Source of the DNA: Sulfurimonas sp.
Lineage (GTDB): Bacteria; Campylobacterota; Campylobacteria; Campylobacterales; Sulfurimonadaceae
Length of the DNA stretch: 64,000 nucleotides
Assembly: GCF_028714975.1 (NCBI RefSeq)
Contig: NZ_JAQTLH010000001.1
Coordinates: 248,001 to 312,000 of the forward strand
Reading direction: 5' to 3'
Part shown: positions 50,117 to 60,125 of the stretch, piece after piece
Position numbering within the stretch: position 1 is the first letter of the stretch
Layout of the letters: each line of letters opens with the position of its first letter
Made by a program: the position numbers and the translations under genes
The notes under the pieces: model-generated
What the model saw: only the letters and a program-made list of their open reading frames with translations
What the model was told of the DNA's origin: nothing
Databases searched by the model: none

Positions 50117-52221
50117 TCCTCTCTTATGCAGACTCTGTTTCTTCCGCTGTTTTTTGCCTCATAAAGAGCATCATCCGCTCTTTTTACTATTGTTTCAGAT
50201 GTATCGTCATCAATAAAGCTGCTTACGCCGAAACTTGATGTTTTTCTCCCCACGGCTTCAAATCGGTACTGTTCTATTTTTGCTCTTAAAATTTCTGCAT
50301 GTTCGGCAGCTGCTTTTATATCCGTTTGCGGAAGTATAATCATAAACTCTTCTCCGCCCCAACGACCTACAATGTCTGTTACCCTTGAGTTCTCTTTTAA
50401 TATTTTTGCAACATCAATAAGTGTTTTATCGCCGATGTTGTGCCCGTAAGTGTCGTTTACGGATTTGAAATGATCTATATCCAACATAATGACGCTAAAG
50501 ATTTGTCTGTATCTTGAGGCTCTCTCTATCTCGCTATCAAAAATAGACTTAAGTTTTAGCCTATTGTATAGTTGCGTTAATTGATCCGTCACTGAAAGCT
50601 CTTCTGTAATCTTTTGAGCGGTTATATCGTATCTTAAGGAGGTATAGCCGATTTTCTCCCCTGAGGCGTTATATATCGGAGAAATTGTTGCGTGTGTCCA
50701 ATAAGACTTACCCTCTTTTGTAGTATTTCTTATCTCACCCCTCCAAGTTTCGTCTCTCCTTAAGGCTCCCCACATCTCTTTGTAGAGTTCGTTTGGTGTG
50801 TTAGGATGTCTCATTATATTGTGTTTTTTACCTATGAGTTCATCCTTCTCGTAGCCGGTAAAATTACAAAATGCACTACTGACTTCCGTAATAACTCCGT
50901 TTAAATCCGTTGAAGAGGAGATAATATATCTATCCACAATATCAAGATATCTTTTCATAGAAGCGTTTGTTTTGCTAAGCTCATTTTTTGCCTCTTCAAG
51001 CTCTCTTGTTCTCTCTCTTACTTTATCTTCAAGGCCGATAGCATGCTTTTTGATAATATTTTGCGAATTTTTAAGTTTTTTAGCCATTTTGTTGAAGTTG
51101 CGCGCCAATACTCCTATTTCGTTGTCCACATAAACATCTACTCTGTTTTTTTCTTGATTTTCCAAAGAGAACTCTTTTACTCTTTTTATAAGAGCATCTA
51201 TCGGAAAAACTATATGTTTTGTCGCCATAATGATTGCAATAGCAATAAAAACCAAAACAATGAGGATAACTGCAATTGAGATTAATTCTTCTTTATGTAT
51301 AGGTTTTAAAACTTCATCCAGATCTATTTTTACGATAACTCCCCAATTAAGCGCGGGAATATACCCCCACGCCGTGATAACTTCAACTCCTCTATAGTCA
51401 AGACCTTCACCGCTGCCGTATCCTCCTCTTGCAGCTTTTGCAGATGCCAACTCTTTGTTTTCGTTAAATTCAAATTCGTTTTCTACGGAGTTTTTTATAT
51501 ATTTTAAAGGCGTAGTTGATATTAATTTATTTTGAGAGTTTATGGTAGATGCAAAAAATTCACCGCTCTCACCTAAGCCTTTTTGATCATCAAATATTTT
51601 AGAGAGCCTGCCTTTTGCAAGTTGAATTGCAATAACACCGATAATTTTATCTTCATTATAGATCGGATGTGCAACAAAAGCCGCATGGGCTTCAGAAGGC
51701 AGATAATACTCAAAACTGCTTATCTTAGTGTTTAAAAACATTTTTGCATCTTTATATACGGAAGCCAAGTTTGTATCTTTATAGATACCTGTTATAAGAT
51801 TTGTACCCAAATCTGACTCTTTTTTGAACGAGTAGATTATATTTCCGTCCATATCTATAAAAAAGATGTCATAAAATTTATCTTTATCTGTAAAGTTGTT
51901 TAGTATTTTGTTAAGTTTTTCGTCATCGCTAATTAGATGATTGTTTTGCTCAAAATTATCTTTATGTTTTAAAAAACCGTTAACCATACATGGAAAAGAG
52001 GCTATAAGCTTTGAACTTTTTTCGATATCTTCTATCTGATATTCTAATTTTGATATTTTTTCATTTAAGGTAAGCTCAAGACGCTCTTTTGCTTGGGATT
52101 TAAACTGATTTTTGTAAAAGAAATAGTTTATACTAAAGAGAGTAATAATTGGAATAACGGAAACTACGATAAACCAAAATAGAATTTCATCTCTTATATG
52201 CAAATTGAACCGTCTACTCAT
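50113..52221 (-). CDS. Cache-HAMP-PAS-GGDEF diguanylate cyclase
   Basis: Two TMs flanking a dCache-like region, HAMP, Aer-like PAS (GKKHNIMRHPNTPNELYKEMW), RWGGEEF. Confidence 0.93.
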   Translation of the reverse strand: MSRRFNLHIRDEILFWFIVVSVIPIITLFSINYFFYKNQFKSQAKERLELTLNEKISKLEYQIEDIEKSSKLIASFPCMVNGFLKHKDNFEQNNHLISDDEKLNKILNNFTDKDKFYDIFFIDMDGNIIYSFKKESDLGTNLITGIYKDTNLASVYKDAKMFLNTKISSFEYYLPSEAHAAFVAHPIYNEDKIIGVIAIQLAKGRLSKIFDDQKGLGESGEFFASTINSQNKLISTTPLKYIKNSVENEFEFNENKELASAKAARGGYGSGEGLDYRGVEVITAWGYIPALNWGVIVKIDLDEVLKPIHKEELISIAVILIVLVFIAIAIIMATKHIVFPIDALIKRVKEFSLENQEKNRVDVYVDNEIGVLARNFNKMAKKLKNSQNIIKKHAIGLEDKVRERTRELEEAKNELSKTNASMKRYLDIVDRYIISSSTDLNGVITEVSSAFCNFTGYEKDELIGKKHNIMRHPNTPNELYKEMWGALRRDETWRGEIRNTTKEGKSYWTHATISPIYNASGEKIGYTSLRYDITAQKITEELSVTDQLTQLYNRLKLKSIFDSEIERASRYRQIFSVIMLDIDHFKSVNDTYGHNIGDKTLIDVAKILKENSRVTDIVGRWGGEEFMIILPQTDIKAAAEHAEILRAKIEQYRFEAVGRKTSSFGVSSFIDDDTSETIVKRADDALYEAKNSGRNRVCIRED

Positions 52222-53435
52222 TTTGTATCACCTTTGCCTTCCCAAGAGTTACCAAAAGATTTATAAATCTCGTTTATACCGTTTTCCCAAAAATCAATCT
52301 CTTTAAACGGCGGATAGGGTTGAGGGTTTATTATATACTTAGATTGCCATACGATATCAAACTGATTTTGGTTATTTATTTTGCCTATAAATACTTTTCT
52401 GTGAACATGTTGGTTTATGGGGTCTACATAAAAGATGTTATCAGATATATTAACACTTGTTCTTTTTATATTTTTAAGTATCTCGGCGGAAGTTATTTCT
52501 TTTGATTTCAGTACCGCTTGTTTAAAAAGCTCTATGCCGAGATACATTGAAAACATAGCATCTGTTGTAAACTTATTTTGACCGTCGTTAATACCTTTAA
52601 AATAGCCCCATGTTGCATAGTGTCCAAGAGTTGCGCTGTTTTGCACATGTTTGGAAATCTCTAAAAGCGATGCTTCATCCACGCTTAGTGATATCACAGG
52701 AACTATATCTGATGTTATGTTAAACTCTTGAAGTTTTTTAAAAAATTCTATGTTTGAATCGCCGTTTAGGGTATTTATAATTGCATCGGGTTTTTTAGAT
52801 TTTATATCTTCAAAGAGATCTTTAAAATCGCTTGAGCCTAATGTAAAATATTTCTCTCCCACTACATGTAAATCGGTTAGTTTTGACAACTCGTTTATGT
52901 AAAAATTTGTAGCTTTTGGGTAGATGTAGTCTGAACCGACAAGATAGATATTGTTGCCGAAATTTGATTTGATAAAGTCTATAGTCGGGTTGACCTGCTG
53001 ATTTGCGCTAAGACCTAAATAGACTATGTTTGGCGAACTCTCAAACCCTTCATACTGAACGGGGTAAAATAGTATGCTGTTTGCTGATTCGACTATCTCT
53101 TTAACCTCTTTTCTTGAAGCGGAAGTCCAACATCCAAAGATAGCTACAACGCCTTTGTCGATAAGCTCTTTGGCACCTTTTTTAAACTCTTTTGAATCAG
53201 ATTTTCCGTCAAACTCGATGATTTCTAGCTCTCTATTTAGCAGACCGCCGCTTCTGTTTATCTCTCTTGCGGCAGCTCTTAGTATATCTCCTAGAGGTTT
53301 TTCGTTTGTGCTCATGGTTCCGGTTGCCGAGTAAAGAAGACCTATTTTTATACTCTCTTTTTTTATTCCTACAAAGGCAACTAACAAAGCAGCTATAAAA
53401 GTCGCAATGCTAAAGATAGCGATAAAAGTTCTCAT
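52218..53435 (-). CDS. Branched-chain amino acid/urea-type periplasmic substrate-binding protein, probably membrane-anchored
   Basis: IKIGLLYSATGTMSTNEKPLGDILRAAAREINRSGGLLNRELEII...GCWTSASRKEVKEIVESANSILFYPVQYEGFESSPNIVYLG is UrtA/AmiC-like. No permease or ATPase genes nearby. Confidence 0.87.
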   Translation of the reverse strand: MRTFIAIFSIATFIAALLVAFVGIKKESIKIGLLYSATGTMSTNEKPLGDILRAAAREINRSGGLLNRELEIIEFDGKSDSKEFKKGAKELIDKGVVAIFGCWTSASRKEVKEIVESANSILFYPVQYEGFESSPNIVYLGLSANQQVNPTIDFIKSNFGNNIYLVGSDYIYPKATNFYINELSKLTDLHVVGEKYFTLGSSDFKDLFEDIKSKKPDAIINTLNGDSNIEFFKKLQEFNITSDIVPVISLSVDEASLLEISKHVQNSATLGHYATWGYFKGINDGQNKFTTDAMFSMYLGIELFKQAVLKSKEITSAEILKNIKRTSVNISDNIFYVDPINQHVHRKVFIGKINNQNQFDIVWQSKYIINPQPYPPFKEIDFWENGINEIYKSFGNSWEGKGDTK

Positions 53436-53502
53436 AGCTTCTCCCAAGTCAAAATGGTCGAAAATAAACTCTTATGTTTTTATATATAGTACCTCAATAT
53501 CT

Positions 53503-54486
53503 TTAAAAAGTAGCAGGTGCTATATATTTTCCATTGACAAAACGGCAGCCGTGACCTTTTGGAAAGAGTTTCTTTGCATCAATCCATAGCTCGTTTACAC
53601 TCTCTTTATGGGTAAAGTCGATTTTTGCCTGAGACTCCTTCACATCAACGACTAAACCGCAATTTGTTTCTACACCTTTTTTAATGTTTTTTCTAAAGTT
53701 TTCAATGCTTTTTGTGTAGTTGTCTATAGCTTTTTGCTCCATTTTTGCTAAGTTTATATTCTCTTTTTCTAGCTGTTTTTCGCTCTTTAGTATCTTTTGT
53801 TCGCTTGCTTTTGCCAATCGCTCTTCTTCTAGCTTTTTATTTTGCTCTTGGATTTTTAAATTATCGCGATTTTTTGTAGCAATAGGAATTAAAGTAGAGG
53901 CATAAGCATAAGATGAATATTTTTCTATAAATGCATCAAGCTCGTTTACTGTTTTAGCTTCAAGAAATAGGCGGTCACATTGTGCACGCTCAAATATAAT
54001 TTTTTTATTCTCAATAGCTTTAAACAGGTTTGTCTGTCTTATGGCTTCATCAATCAGCTCTTTATCGACATACTTTTGTTTAGGAGATTTAGCATCAAGA
54101 TTTTTTATGAGGCCTACGATATTTTCCGGAGTAACAGCACTTGTTAGATTGCTTGTACACGGAGTATATTGACCGGTATTATTTGAGTCACGGCATACAT
54201 ATACATTTGAAGAGTTCATCGCAAAATTTGGGTTTACTTCGCCATTTGCCTCATTTACTTTAAGAATCTCTTGATTCGTTTTTGCTCTTTTTTCTATTTC
54301 GGTATCTTTTATATCGACTATTTTCCAACCGGTATTATTTTTTTCAATCAATGCATAATAGTAACCGCTTTGGCTCACATATCCGCTCTTAGATGCAGAT
54401 TTTGCATTAAGAGCCTGATTTGAGGTACTGCATCCAAAAAACAGGATAGATAAAGTAAGCGTATAAATAATATTTTTGTAAAACAC
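53503..54486 (-). CDS. Hypothetical lipoprotein
   Basis: Lipobox TLSILFFGCSTS; coiled-coil KLEEERLAKASEQKILKSEKQLEKE. Confidence 0.75.
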   Translation of the reverse strand: MFYKNIIYTLTLSILFFGCSTSNQALNAKSASKSGYVSQSGYYYALIEKNNTGWKIVDIKDTEIEKRAKTNQEILKVNEANGEVNPNFAMNSSNVYVCRDSNNTGQYTPCTSNLTSAVTPENIVGLIKNLDAKSPKQKYVDKELIDEAIRQTNLFKAIENKKIIFERAQCDRLFLEAKTVNELDAFIEKYSSYAYASTLIPIATKNRDNLKIQEQNKKLEEERLAKASEQKILKSEKQLEKENINLAKMEQKAIDNYTKSIENFRKNIKKGVETNCGLVVDVKESQAKIDFTHKESVNELWIDAKKLFPKGHGCRFVNGKYIAPATF

Positions 54487-54605
54487 ATAATTCCTTTTAA
54501 GGTTTAAGTAGTTGAGATGTTTAATCAGACCTGTAAATTAATTTTACATCGTGAAATATTAAAAAGCCGTTAAGCTCTTTAGAATGTGGCGGGTTTTTAA
54601 GGATA

Positions 54606-54629
54606 CTCTCACACGTATTTGTGTGAGAG
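54606..54629 (-). terminator. Hairpin downstream of dnaK
   Basis: CTCTCACAC-GTATTT-GTGTGAGAG perfect 9-bp stem 12 nt after the dnaK stop; U-tract weak. Confidence 0.5.
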
Positions 54630-54640
54630 CAAAGCTGTTT

Positions 54641-56521
54641 TTACTCTATTTCAGCATCGATGACATCATCATCTTTCTTCTTTTTTGAACTATCTGCGTG
54701 AGCTGCAGTATCATCTTTTTTGTACATCTGCTCAGCCATTTTGTGACTTACTTCCGTTAAAGTTTTCACTTTTGCTTCAATCTGCTCTTTTGTAGAGTTT
54801 GTATCTTTGAGAACATCTTTTAGTTCAGATATAGCACTCTCTATCTTAGTTTTTTCGCTTGCATCGATTTTAGTACCGATTTCGCCTAACGATTTTTCAG
54901 TTTGTGCTATAAGTGCATCGGCTTGATTTTTAAGGTCAACCAACTCTCTTCTTTTTGAGTCTTCCGCTTTGTGTGCCTCTGCATCTTGAACCATTTTGTT
55001 AATCTCTTCTTCGCTAAGTCCTGAAGAACCGCTGATTGTGATTGATTGAGATTTGCCCGTACCTTTGTCGGTCGAACTAACAGTTAAAATTCCGTTTGCA
55101 TCGATATCAAAAGTTACTTCGATTTGAGGCACGCCTCTTGGAGCCGCTGCGATGTTTCCTAGTTCAAATAGACCTAAAGATTTGTTATCTCTTGCAAACT
55201 CTCTCTCACCTTGAACAACCGAGATGCTAACGGCAGGCTGGTTGTCTTCTGCAGTTGAGAAGATTTGAGATTTTTTAACCGGAATCGTCGTACCTTTTTC
55301 AATGATTTTAGTAGCAACACCGCCTAAAGTCTCGATTCCAAGGGAAAGCGGAGTAACATCAAGTAGAAGTACATCTTTAACGTCTCCTCTTAAAACACCG
55401 CCTTGGATAGCTGCACCCGCCGCAACAACTTCGTCAGGGTTTACGCTTTTGTTTAGGTTTTTACCGCCAAAGTAATCAGAAACCATTTTTTGAGCAAGCG
55501 GAACACGGATTGAACCGCCGACCATGATAATCTCTTTGATATCGCTGTTTGATAAACCTGACTCTTTCATAGCAGTTTTGATATGCTCGATAGTCTCTTC
55601 AACAAGTTTTTCAATCATACTCTCAAATTTAGCGCGAGTAAGTTTGATAACCAAGTGTTGAGGACCTGCTTGCGTCATAGTGATAAACGGCAGGTTAATC
55701 TCTGTTTCAGTAGATGAACTTAACTCTTTTTTAGCATTTTCAGCTGCATCTTTTAAGCGTTGAAGTGCCATTTTGTCGTTTTTAAGATCTACGCCGTGAG
55801 TATTTTTAAACTCGCTGTTTAGGTAATCAACGATTTTGTTGTCAAAGTCGTCCCCGCCTAAAAATGCGTTACCGTCAGTTGAGAGAACTTCAAAAGTACC
55901 GTCACTTATCTCTAAAACAGTAACATCGAATGTCCCGCCCCCTAGGTCATAAACAAGTACATTTTCATCCGATTTGCTCTCTAGTCCGTACGCAAGTGCA
56001 GAAGCGGTAGGCTCGTTGATGATACGAAGAACATTAAGACCCGCGATAGTCCCCGCATCTTTTGTAGCCTTTCTTTGTGCATCGTTAAAATACGCCGGAA
56101 CCGTAATAACCGCGTCAGTTACGGTAGAACCGAGGTAAGCTTCAGCATCCTCTTTTAGTTTAGAAAGGATCTTAGCCGAAATCTCTTGCGGAGTGTAAAT
56201 CTTGCCCGCAACATCAACGGCAGCCATGCCGTCTTTGTTAACTATGTTATAAGTTACTTTATCGTGAGCAGCTTTTGCATTTTCCTCGCTCATCATAAGA
56301 CCCATAATTCTCTTGATTGAAGAGATTGTTTTGTTTGGGTTTGTTATCGCTTGGCGTTTTGCAGGATCTCCTACTAAAACTTCACCTTTATCCGTAAATG
56401 CAACTACCGAAGGAGTCGTATTTTTACCCTCTTTATTCGGGATGATTTTCGCCTCACCGCCCTCATAAACAGCAACACATGAATTTGTCGTTCCTAAATC
56501 TATACCTATTACTTTACTCAT
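54641..56521 (-). CDS. dnaK: Molecular chaperone DnaK
   Basis: [40 protein letters not shown]-terminal [10 protein letters not shown]. Confidence 0.98.
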   Translation of the reverse strand: MSKVIGIDLGTTNSCVAVYEGGEAKIIPNKEGKNTTPSVVAFTDKGEVLVGDPAKRQAITNPNKTISSIKRIMGLMMSEENAKAAHDKVTYNIVNKDGMAAVDVAGKIYTPQEISAKILSKLKEDAEAYLGSTVTDAVITVPAYFNDAQRKATKDAGTIAGLNVLRIINEPTASALAYGLESKSDENVLVYDLGGGTFDVTVLEISDGTFEVLSTDGNAFLGGDDFDNKIVDYLNSEFKNTHGVDLKNDKMALQRLKDAAENAKKELSSSTETEINLPFITMTQAGPQHLVIKLTRAKFESMIEKLVEETIEHIKTAMKESGLSNSDIKEIIMVGGSIRVPLAQKMVSDYFGGKNLNKSVNPDEVVAAGAAIQGGVLRGDVKDVLLLDVTPLSLGIETLGGVATKIIEKGTTIPVKKSQIFSTAEDNQPAVSISVVQGEREFARDNKSLGLFELGNIAAAPRGVPQIEVTFDIDANGILTVSSTDKGTGKSQSITISGSSGLSEEEINKMVQDAEAHKAEDSKRRELVDLKNQADALIAQTEKSLGEIGTKIDASEKTKIESAISELKDVLKDTNSTKEQIEAKVKTLTEVSHKMAEQMYKKDDTAAHADSSKKKKDDDVIDAEIE

Positions 56522-56607
56522 TTTTTTATCCTTAATTTGATTTTATTTTATAAAATAAAATAAAATGAAGGGAACCTCCATCTTATTTGTCGCAAAAGGA
56601 ACAAGTC

Positions 56608-56643
56608 CCTTTCGCTTTCGCTAGCCGCTAAGGCACTAAAGTT
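56608..56643 (-). repeat. Leader repeat copy upstream of dnaK
   Basis: Minus strand AACTTTAGTGCCTTAGCGGCTAGCGAAAGCGAAAGGG, similar to AACTTTAGTCGCCTCAGCGGCGTAAGCGAAGACAAAG at 26-61. Confidence 0.6.
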
Positions 56644-56698
56644 TGACACTTTTGTGTCAGATTTGATTTTTTATCTTATAAAACTATATGAACGAATG

Positions 56699-57244
56699 TT
56701 AATTCGCCACAACAACCATCGCTTCGCGAAGCGGTCTCTCTTTATATTTATAGCCTGTTTGGAAAGTTTGAACTATCTGTCCGCTCTCTACCGTGTCGCT
56801 ATCTACGCTTTGTATAGCGTTATGAATGTTCGGGTCAAAAGGTTCGTCGTGAGAAACCATCTTTACGCCGTGCTTTTCCAAAGCGGTCGTGAGCTGCTTT
56901 AGCGTAAGCTCAATCCCCTCTTTTAATTTTTCTAAGTGTTCTACGGGGTCTGCTACGCTTGCAGTCGATGAGAGAGCCATTTGAAGTGCATCCATAACTG
57001 GAATCATATCTTTGGCAAATTTCTCGTTTGAATATTCGACCGCAGTATACTTCTCTCTCTCCAATCTTTTTTTGATATTATCAAAATCAGCATGAACGCG
57101 AGCATATTTGTCTTTTAGTTCAGCCATTTCGGCTTGTAAAAGATTAAACTCGTTTTCAACGGCTGCTGCTTCTGCCGCCGCATCATCTAGTTCAACTTTT
57201 TCAAGAGTTTCGCTTTGAACCTCTTCATTATTTTCTTTTGACAT
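56699..57244 (-). CDS. grpE: Nucleotide exchange factor GrpE
   Basis: ADFDNIKKRLEREK; HGVKMVSHDEPFDPNIHNAI; directly upstream of dnaK. Confidence 0.95.
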   Translation of the reverse strand: MSKENNEEVQSETLEKVELDDAAAEAAAVENEFNLLQAEMAELKDKYARVHADFDNIKKRLEREKYTAVEYSNEKFAKDMIPVMDALQMALSSTASVADPVEHLEKLKEGIELTLKQLTTALEKHGVKMVSHDEPFDPNIHNAIQSVDSDTVESGQIVQTFQTGYKYKERPLREAMVVVAN

Positions 57245-57281
57245 AGTTGTTAAATCACTCCTTTTCTAAAAAGATGACAGA

Positions 57282-57311
57282 ATTATACATATTGAGCGTA
57301 ATAATGTCAAG
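57282..57311 (-). promoter_or_regulatory. Consensus sigma70-type promoter of grpE-dnaK (TTGACA-N17-TATAAT) overlapping a HAIR-like repeat
   Basis: Minus strand CTTGACATTATTACGCTCAATATGTATAAT read directly. Confidence 0.7.
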
Positions 57312-57443
57312 GGCAAGTTAAATGTTTTTTGTCAACTAACTTTAGTCCGTTTGTATCAACTATACGGTTTACAAAAAAAATCATTAATATTGTATCATTA
57401 TAGAAGAAGTTTTGATATCAAATTTAGCGGTAGAGGAGACGGC

Positions 57444-59456
57444 GTGAAGTATTTAGCTTGGATTGGCGGAATTTTATTAATATTTGCAGCAACTGCATAT
57501 GGAGTTTTTTTTTCGCCGCTAGGCAATAGCTTGATAAAGCCGATGGTAGAGAGCAAAATACGAGAGCAGACAAAATTAGAGAGCAAACTTACCAAATTTT
57601 CACTCTCTACAAGTAGTTTTGAGATAGTTTTAGAGTTAAATAGCAACAACACCATAAAGATAAAAGGGGATTACTCTCTCTTGTCGCGAGCATTTCAACT
57701 CTCCTATGAAGTAGGTTTTCAAAAATTGGAGAGTTTGGAGCCGTTTACTCTAACTGCGCTTAGAGGAACGCTTTATACAAACGGAACAGTAAAAGGCAGC
57801 ATGGCATTTATGAAAGTTGACGGCAAAAGCGATATCGGAGATAGTCATACGGCTTACTATGTCGAGCTGACTGATTTGAATCCGACTTCCATTATCGCAA
57901 AAATGAAAGATGCGAAACTCTCTTCTTTGCTTCATACGGCTGCTAAAAATCCATACGCGACGGCAGATATAGATTTGGAAATAAATTTTAAAAATATAAA
58001 CCCGCATACAATGGACGGAGATATAGTTTTAAAGAGCAAAAACGGAAATATAGACCCAAAATATATGAAAAGCGATTTTAATGTAACTATCCCCAAAACC
58101 TCTTTTTCTATGAATCTTGATGCAAAACTAAAAGGTGACGATGTAGATTATAAGTATGATTTTTCTTCAAATCTATTTAAAATTGCCACTTCGGGCAGGG
58201 TAGTTCCACAGCCTCTTAAAACGGATATAAAATATTCGCTAGATATCCAAGAGTTGGAGGTGCTAAAACCTATTACCGGCGCAGATATCAGAGGTGCATT
58301 GAAGCTGGCGGGAGAGGCAAAAGGAGACAAAGAGAGACTTGCAATAAGCGGTATAAGCGATTTGGCTTCATCAGAAAGTGTATTTGAGGCAGTTTTAAAA
58401 GATTTCGAACTTGCATCGCTTCGTGCTAAAATAGAAAATTTAGAGATAGAAAAACTGCTCTTTATGTTAAAACAACCGCACTATACGGACGGATTGCTTT
58501 CTATGAACGCGGATATAAGCGATGCACGAAGCGATAAACTGGATGGAAAAATTACGACTAAAATTACAAAAGGTCTTTTAAACTCAAACTACTTGACAAA
58601 AGCCTATGAGTTCAAATCGGCTATGCCGACAACGACTTTTGACTCTGCGACGACAACTATGTTAAACAAAAGTGTAGCCGATACTAAAGTCGTTTTTAAC
58701 TCAAATATTGCAAATATTGACATAAAAAACGCAAAATTTGACATAAAAGATGGCTCTCTTAAGGGTGACTATACGGCTAATATCGCGGATTTGAATAAGC
58801 TTTTTTTTATTACAAATCAGCATCTAAGAGGTGCATTGGCTGCAAATGGAGAGTTTAGCAAGGCAAAAGATTTGGATTTTACGATGCATACAAATATTGC
58901 GGAGGGAAAAATAGATGCAAAACTTCATAATAATGATTTTTATGCGGATATCGGCTCCGTAAAAACCAAAAAACTGCTCTATATGTTTCTATATCCGGAG
59001 CTGCTCGACGCTACTTTAAATGCTAAGATAAATTACGATTTGACTCAAAGCAGAGGTACATTTAACGGGCAAGTTGCAAACGCAAAGTTTGAAAAGAATC
59101 AACCTTTTGATTTAGTCAAACAGTATGTCAAGTTTGATATGTACAAAGAGTTTTTCAGCGGTGATATAAATGCAAAAATACATAAAGAAAATATTTTAGC
59201 ATCGCTTGACCTTCGTTCGATAGAGGCTTCCATAAAGATAAAAGAGGCTAAAATCAATACAAAAACAAAGCAGATAGATAGCGATATAACCTTGCAGGCA
59301 AAGAAAAATGTTGTGAGTGCAACTCTAAAAGGTGATATTGATGCTCCGAGAGTGTCGATAAATTTGGAAGAGTTTATGAAAACAGAAGCCGGCAAAGAAG
59401 TTCAAGAGAAAATAAGCAAAGAGGCAGACAAACTCTTTAAAAAGCTGTTGAAGTAG
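57444..59456 (+). CDS. AsmA/TamB-like inner-membrane-anchored repeat protein
   Basis: N-terminal TM MKYLAWIGGILLIFAATAYGVFF, then about 640 aa of beta-rich repeats (e.g. FDIKDGSLKGDYTANIADLNKL). GTG 57444 with GAGGAG is the likely start. Confidence 0.7.
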   Translation: MKYLAWIGGILLIFAATAYGVFFSPLGNSLIKPMVESKIREQTKLESKLTKFSLSTSSFEIVLELNSNNTIKIKGDYSLLSRAFQLSYEVGFQKLESLEPFTLTALRGTLYTNGTVKGSMAFMKVDGKSDIGDSHTAYYVELTDLNPTSIIAKMKDAKLSSLLHTAAKNPYATADIDLEINFKNINPHTMDGDIVLKSKNGNIDPKYMKSDFNVTIPKTSFSMNLDAKLKGDDVDYKYDFSSNLFKIATSGRVVPQPLKTDIKYSLDIQELEVLKPITGADIRGALKLAGEAKGDKERLAISGISDLASSESVFEAVLKDFELASLRAKIENLEIEKLLFMLKQPHYTDGLLSMNADISDARSDKLDGKITTKITKGLLNSNYLTKAYEFKSAMPTTTFDSATTTMLNKSVADTKVVFNSNIANIDIKNAKFDIKDGSLKGDYTANIADLNKLFFITNQHLRGALAANGEFSKAKDLDFTMHTNIAEGKIDAKLHNNDFYADIGSVKTKKLLYMFLYPELLDATLNAKINYDLTQSRGTFNGQVANAKFEKNQPFDLVKQYVKFDMYKEFFSGDINAKIHKENILASLDLRSIEASIKIKEAKINTKTKQIDSDITLQAKKNVVSATLKGDIDAPRVSINLEEFMKTEAGKEVQEKISKEADKLFKKLLK

Positions 59457-59527
59457 TTAGTTTTATTTGACTTATTTGGATTGAGTTGAGTATAATCTTT
59501 ATATAAAAAATTAAGAGGTCTTAATAT

Positions 59528-59731
59528 ATGCATACTTTGAAATTGAAAGTGCAAGACAGTGTATTTGATAAAATTATGTATTTTTTACAAAATCTTCCAA
59601 AAAGTGAAGTAGAAATTGTTGAAGATAAAGTGACATTAAAAAATCAGCCGGATTTTATTGAGTATCTTTCCTCAAATCCTGTTGCCGTAAATAGTGACTT
59701 CCTTAGTAGAACAGAAGCTAATGCCAGATAA
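59528..59731 (+). CDS. Putative VapB-type antitoxin
   Basis: 67 aa, overlaps and precedes a PIN-domain gene. Confidence 0.6.
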   Translation: MHTLKLKVQDSVFDKIMYFLQNLPKSEVEIVEDKVTLKNQPDFIEYLSSNPVAVNSDFLSRTEANAR

Positions 59732-60125
59732 AGTTTTTTTAGATACAAATATTTTATTATATGCATTTAGCACAAAAGATATAAATAAGCACAATATAGC
59801 AAAAAATATTGTTTTGTCTCAGGCAGTAATTAGTACTCAGGTCATTAATGAGGTAGCTGTAAATCTCATTAAAAAATTTGATTTTTCTGAAGATAACATA
59901 CAAAAATTTCTAAGTAGCAGTTATTCAAGATACTATGTTGTCGGGTTAGATTATGATGTTTTTTCTGCTGCTTCTGATTTAAGAAAAAAATATATGTTCT
60001 CATATTATGATAGTCTAATTGTTTCAGCCGCACTTGCGTCACATTGCACCATCCTCTACAGTGAAGATATGCACCACGACTTACTCATCGAAAATAAACT
60101 AAGAATCATAAATCCCTTTAAATAG
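59721..60125 (+). CDS. PIN-domain toxin (VapC-like)
   Basis: MPDKVFLDTNILLYAFS (DTN), ISTQVINEV, YYDSLIVSAAL; start ATG 59721 overlaps antitoxin stop. Confidence 0.85.
   Translation: MPDKVFLDTNILLYAFSTKDINKHNIAKNIVLSQAVISTQVINEVAVNLIKKFDFSEDNIQKFLSSSYSRYYVVGLDYDVFSAASDLRKKYMFSYYDSLIVSAALASHCTILYSEDMHHDLLIENKLRIINPFK

Noticed and set aside
56522-56698. Possible CIRCE operator in the dnaK leader
   Set aside because: The AACTTTAGTGCC stretch shares a few letters with CIRCE but there is no TTAGCACTC-N9-GAGTGCTAA inverted repeat.
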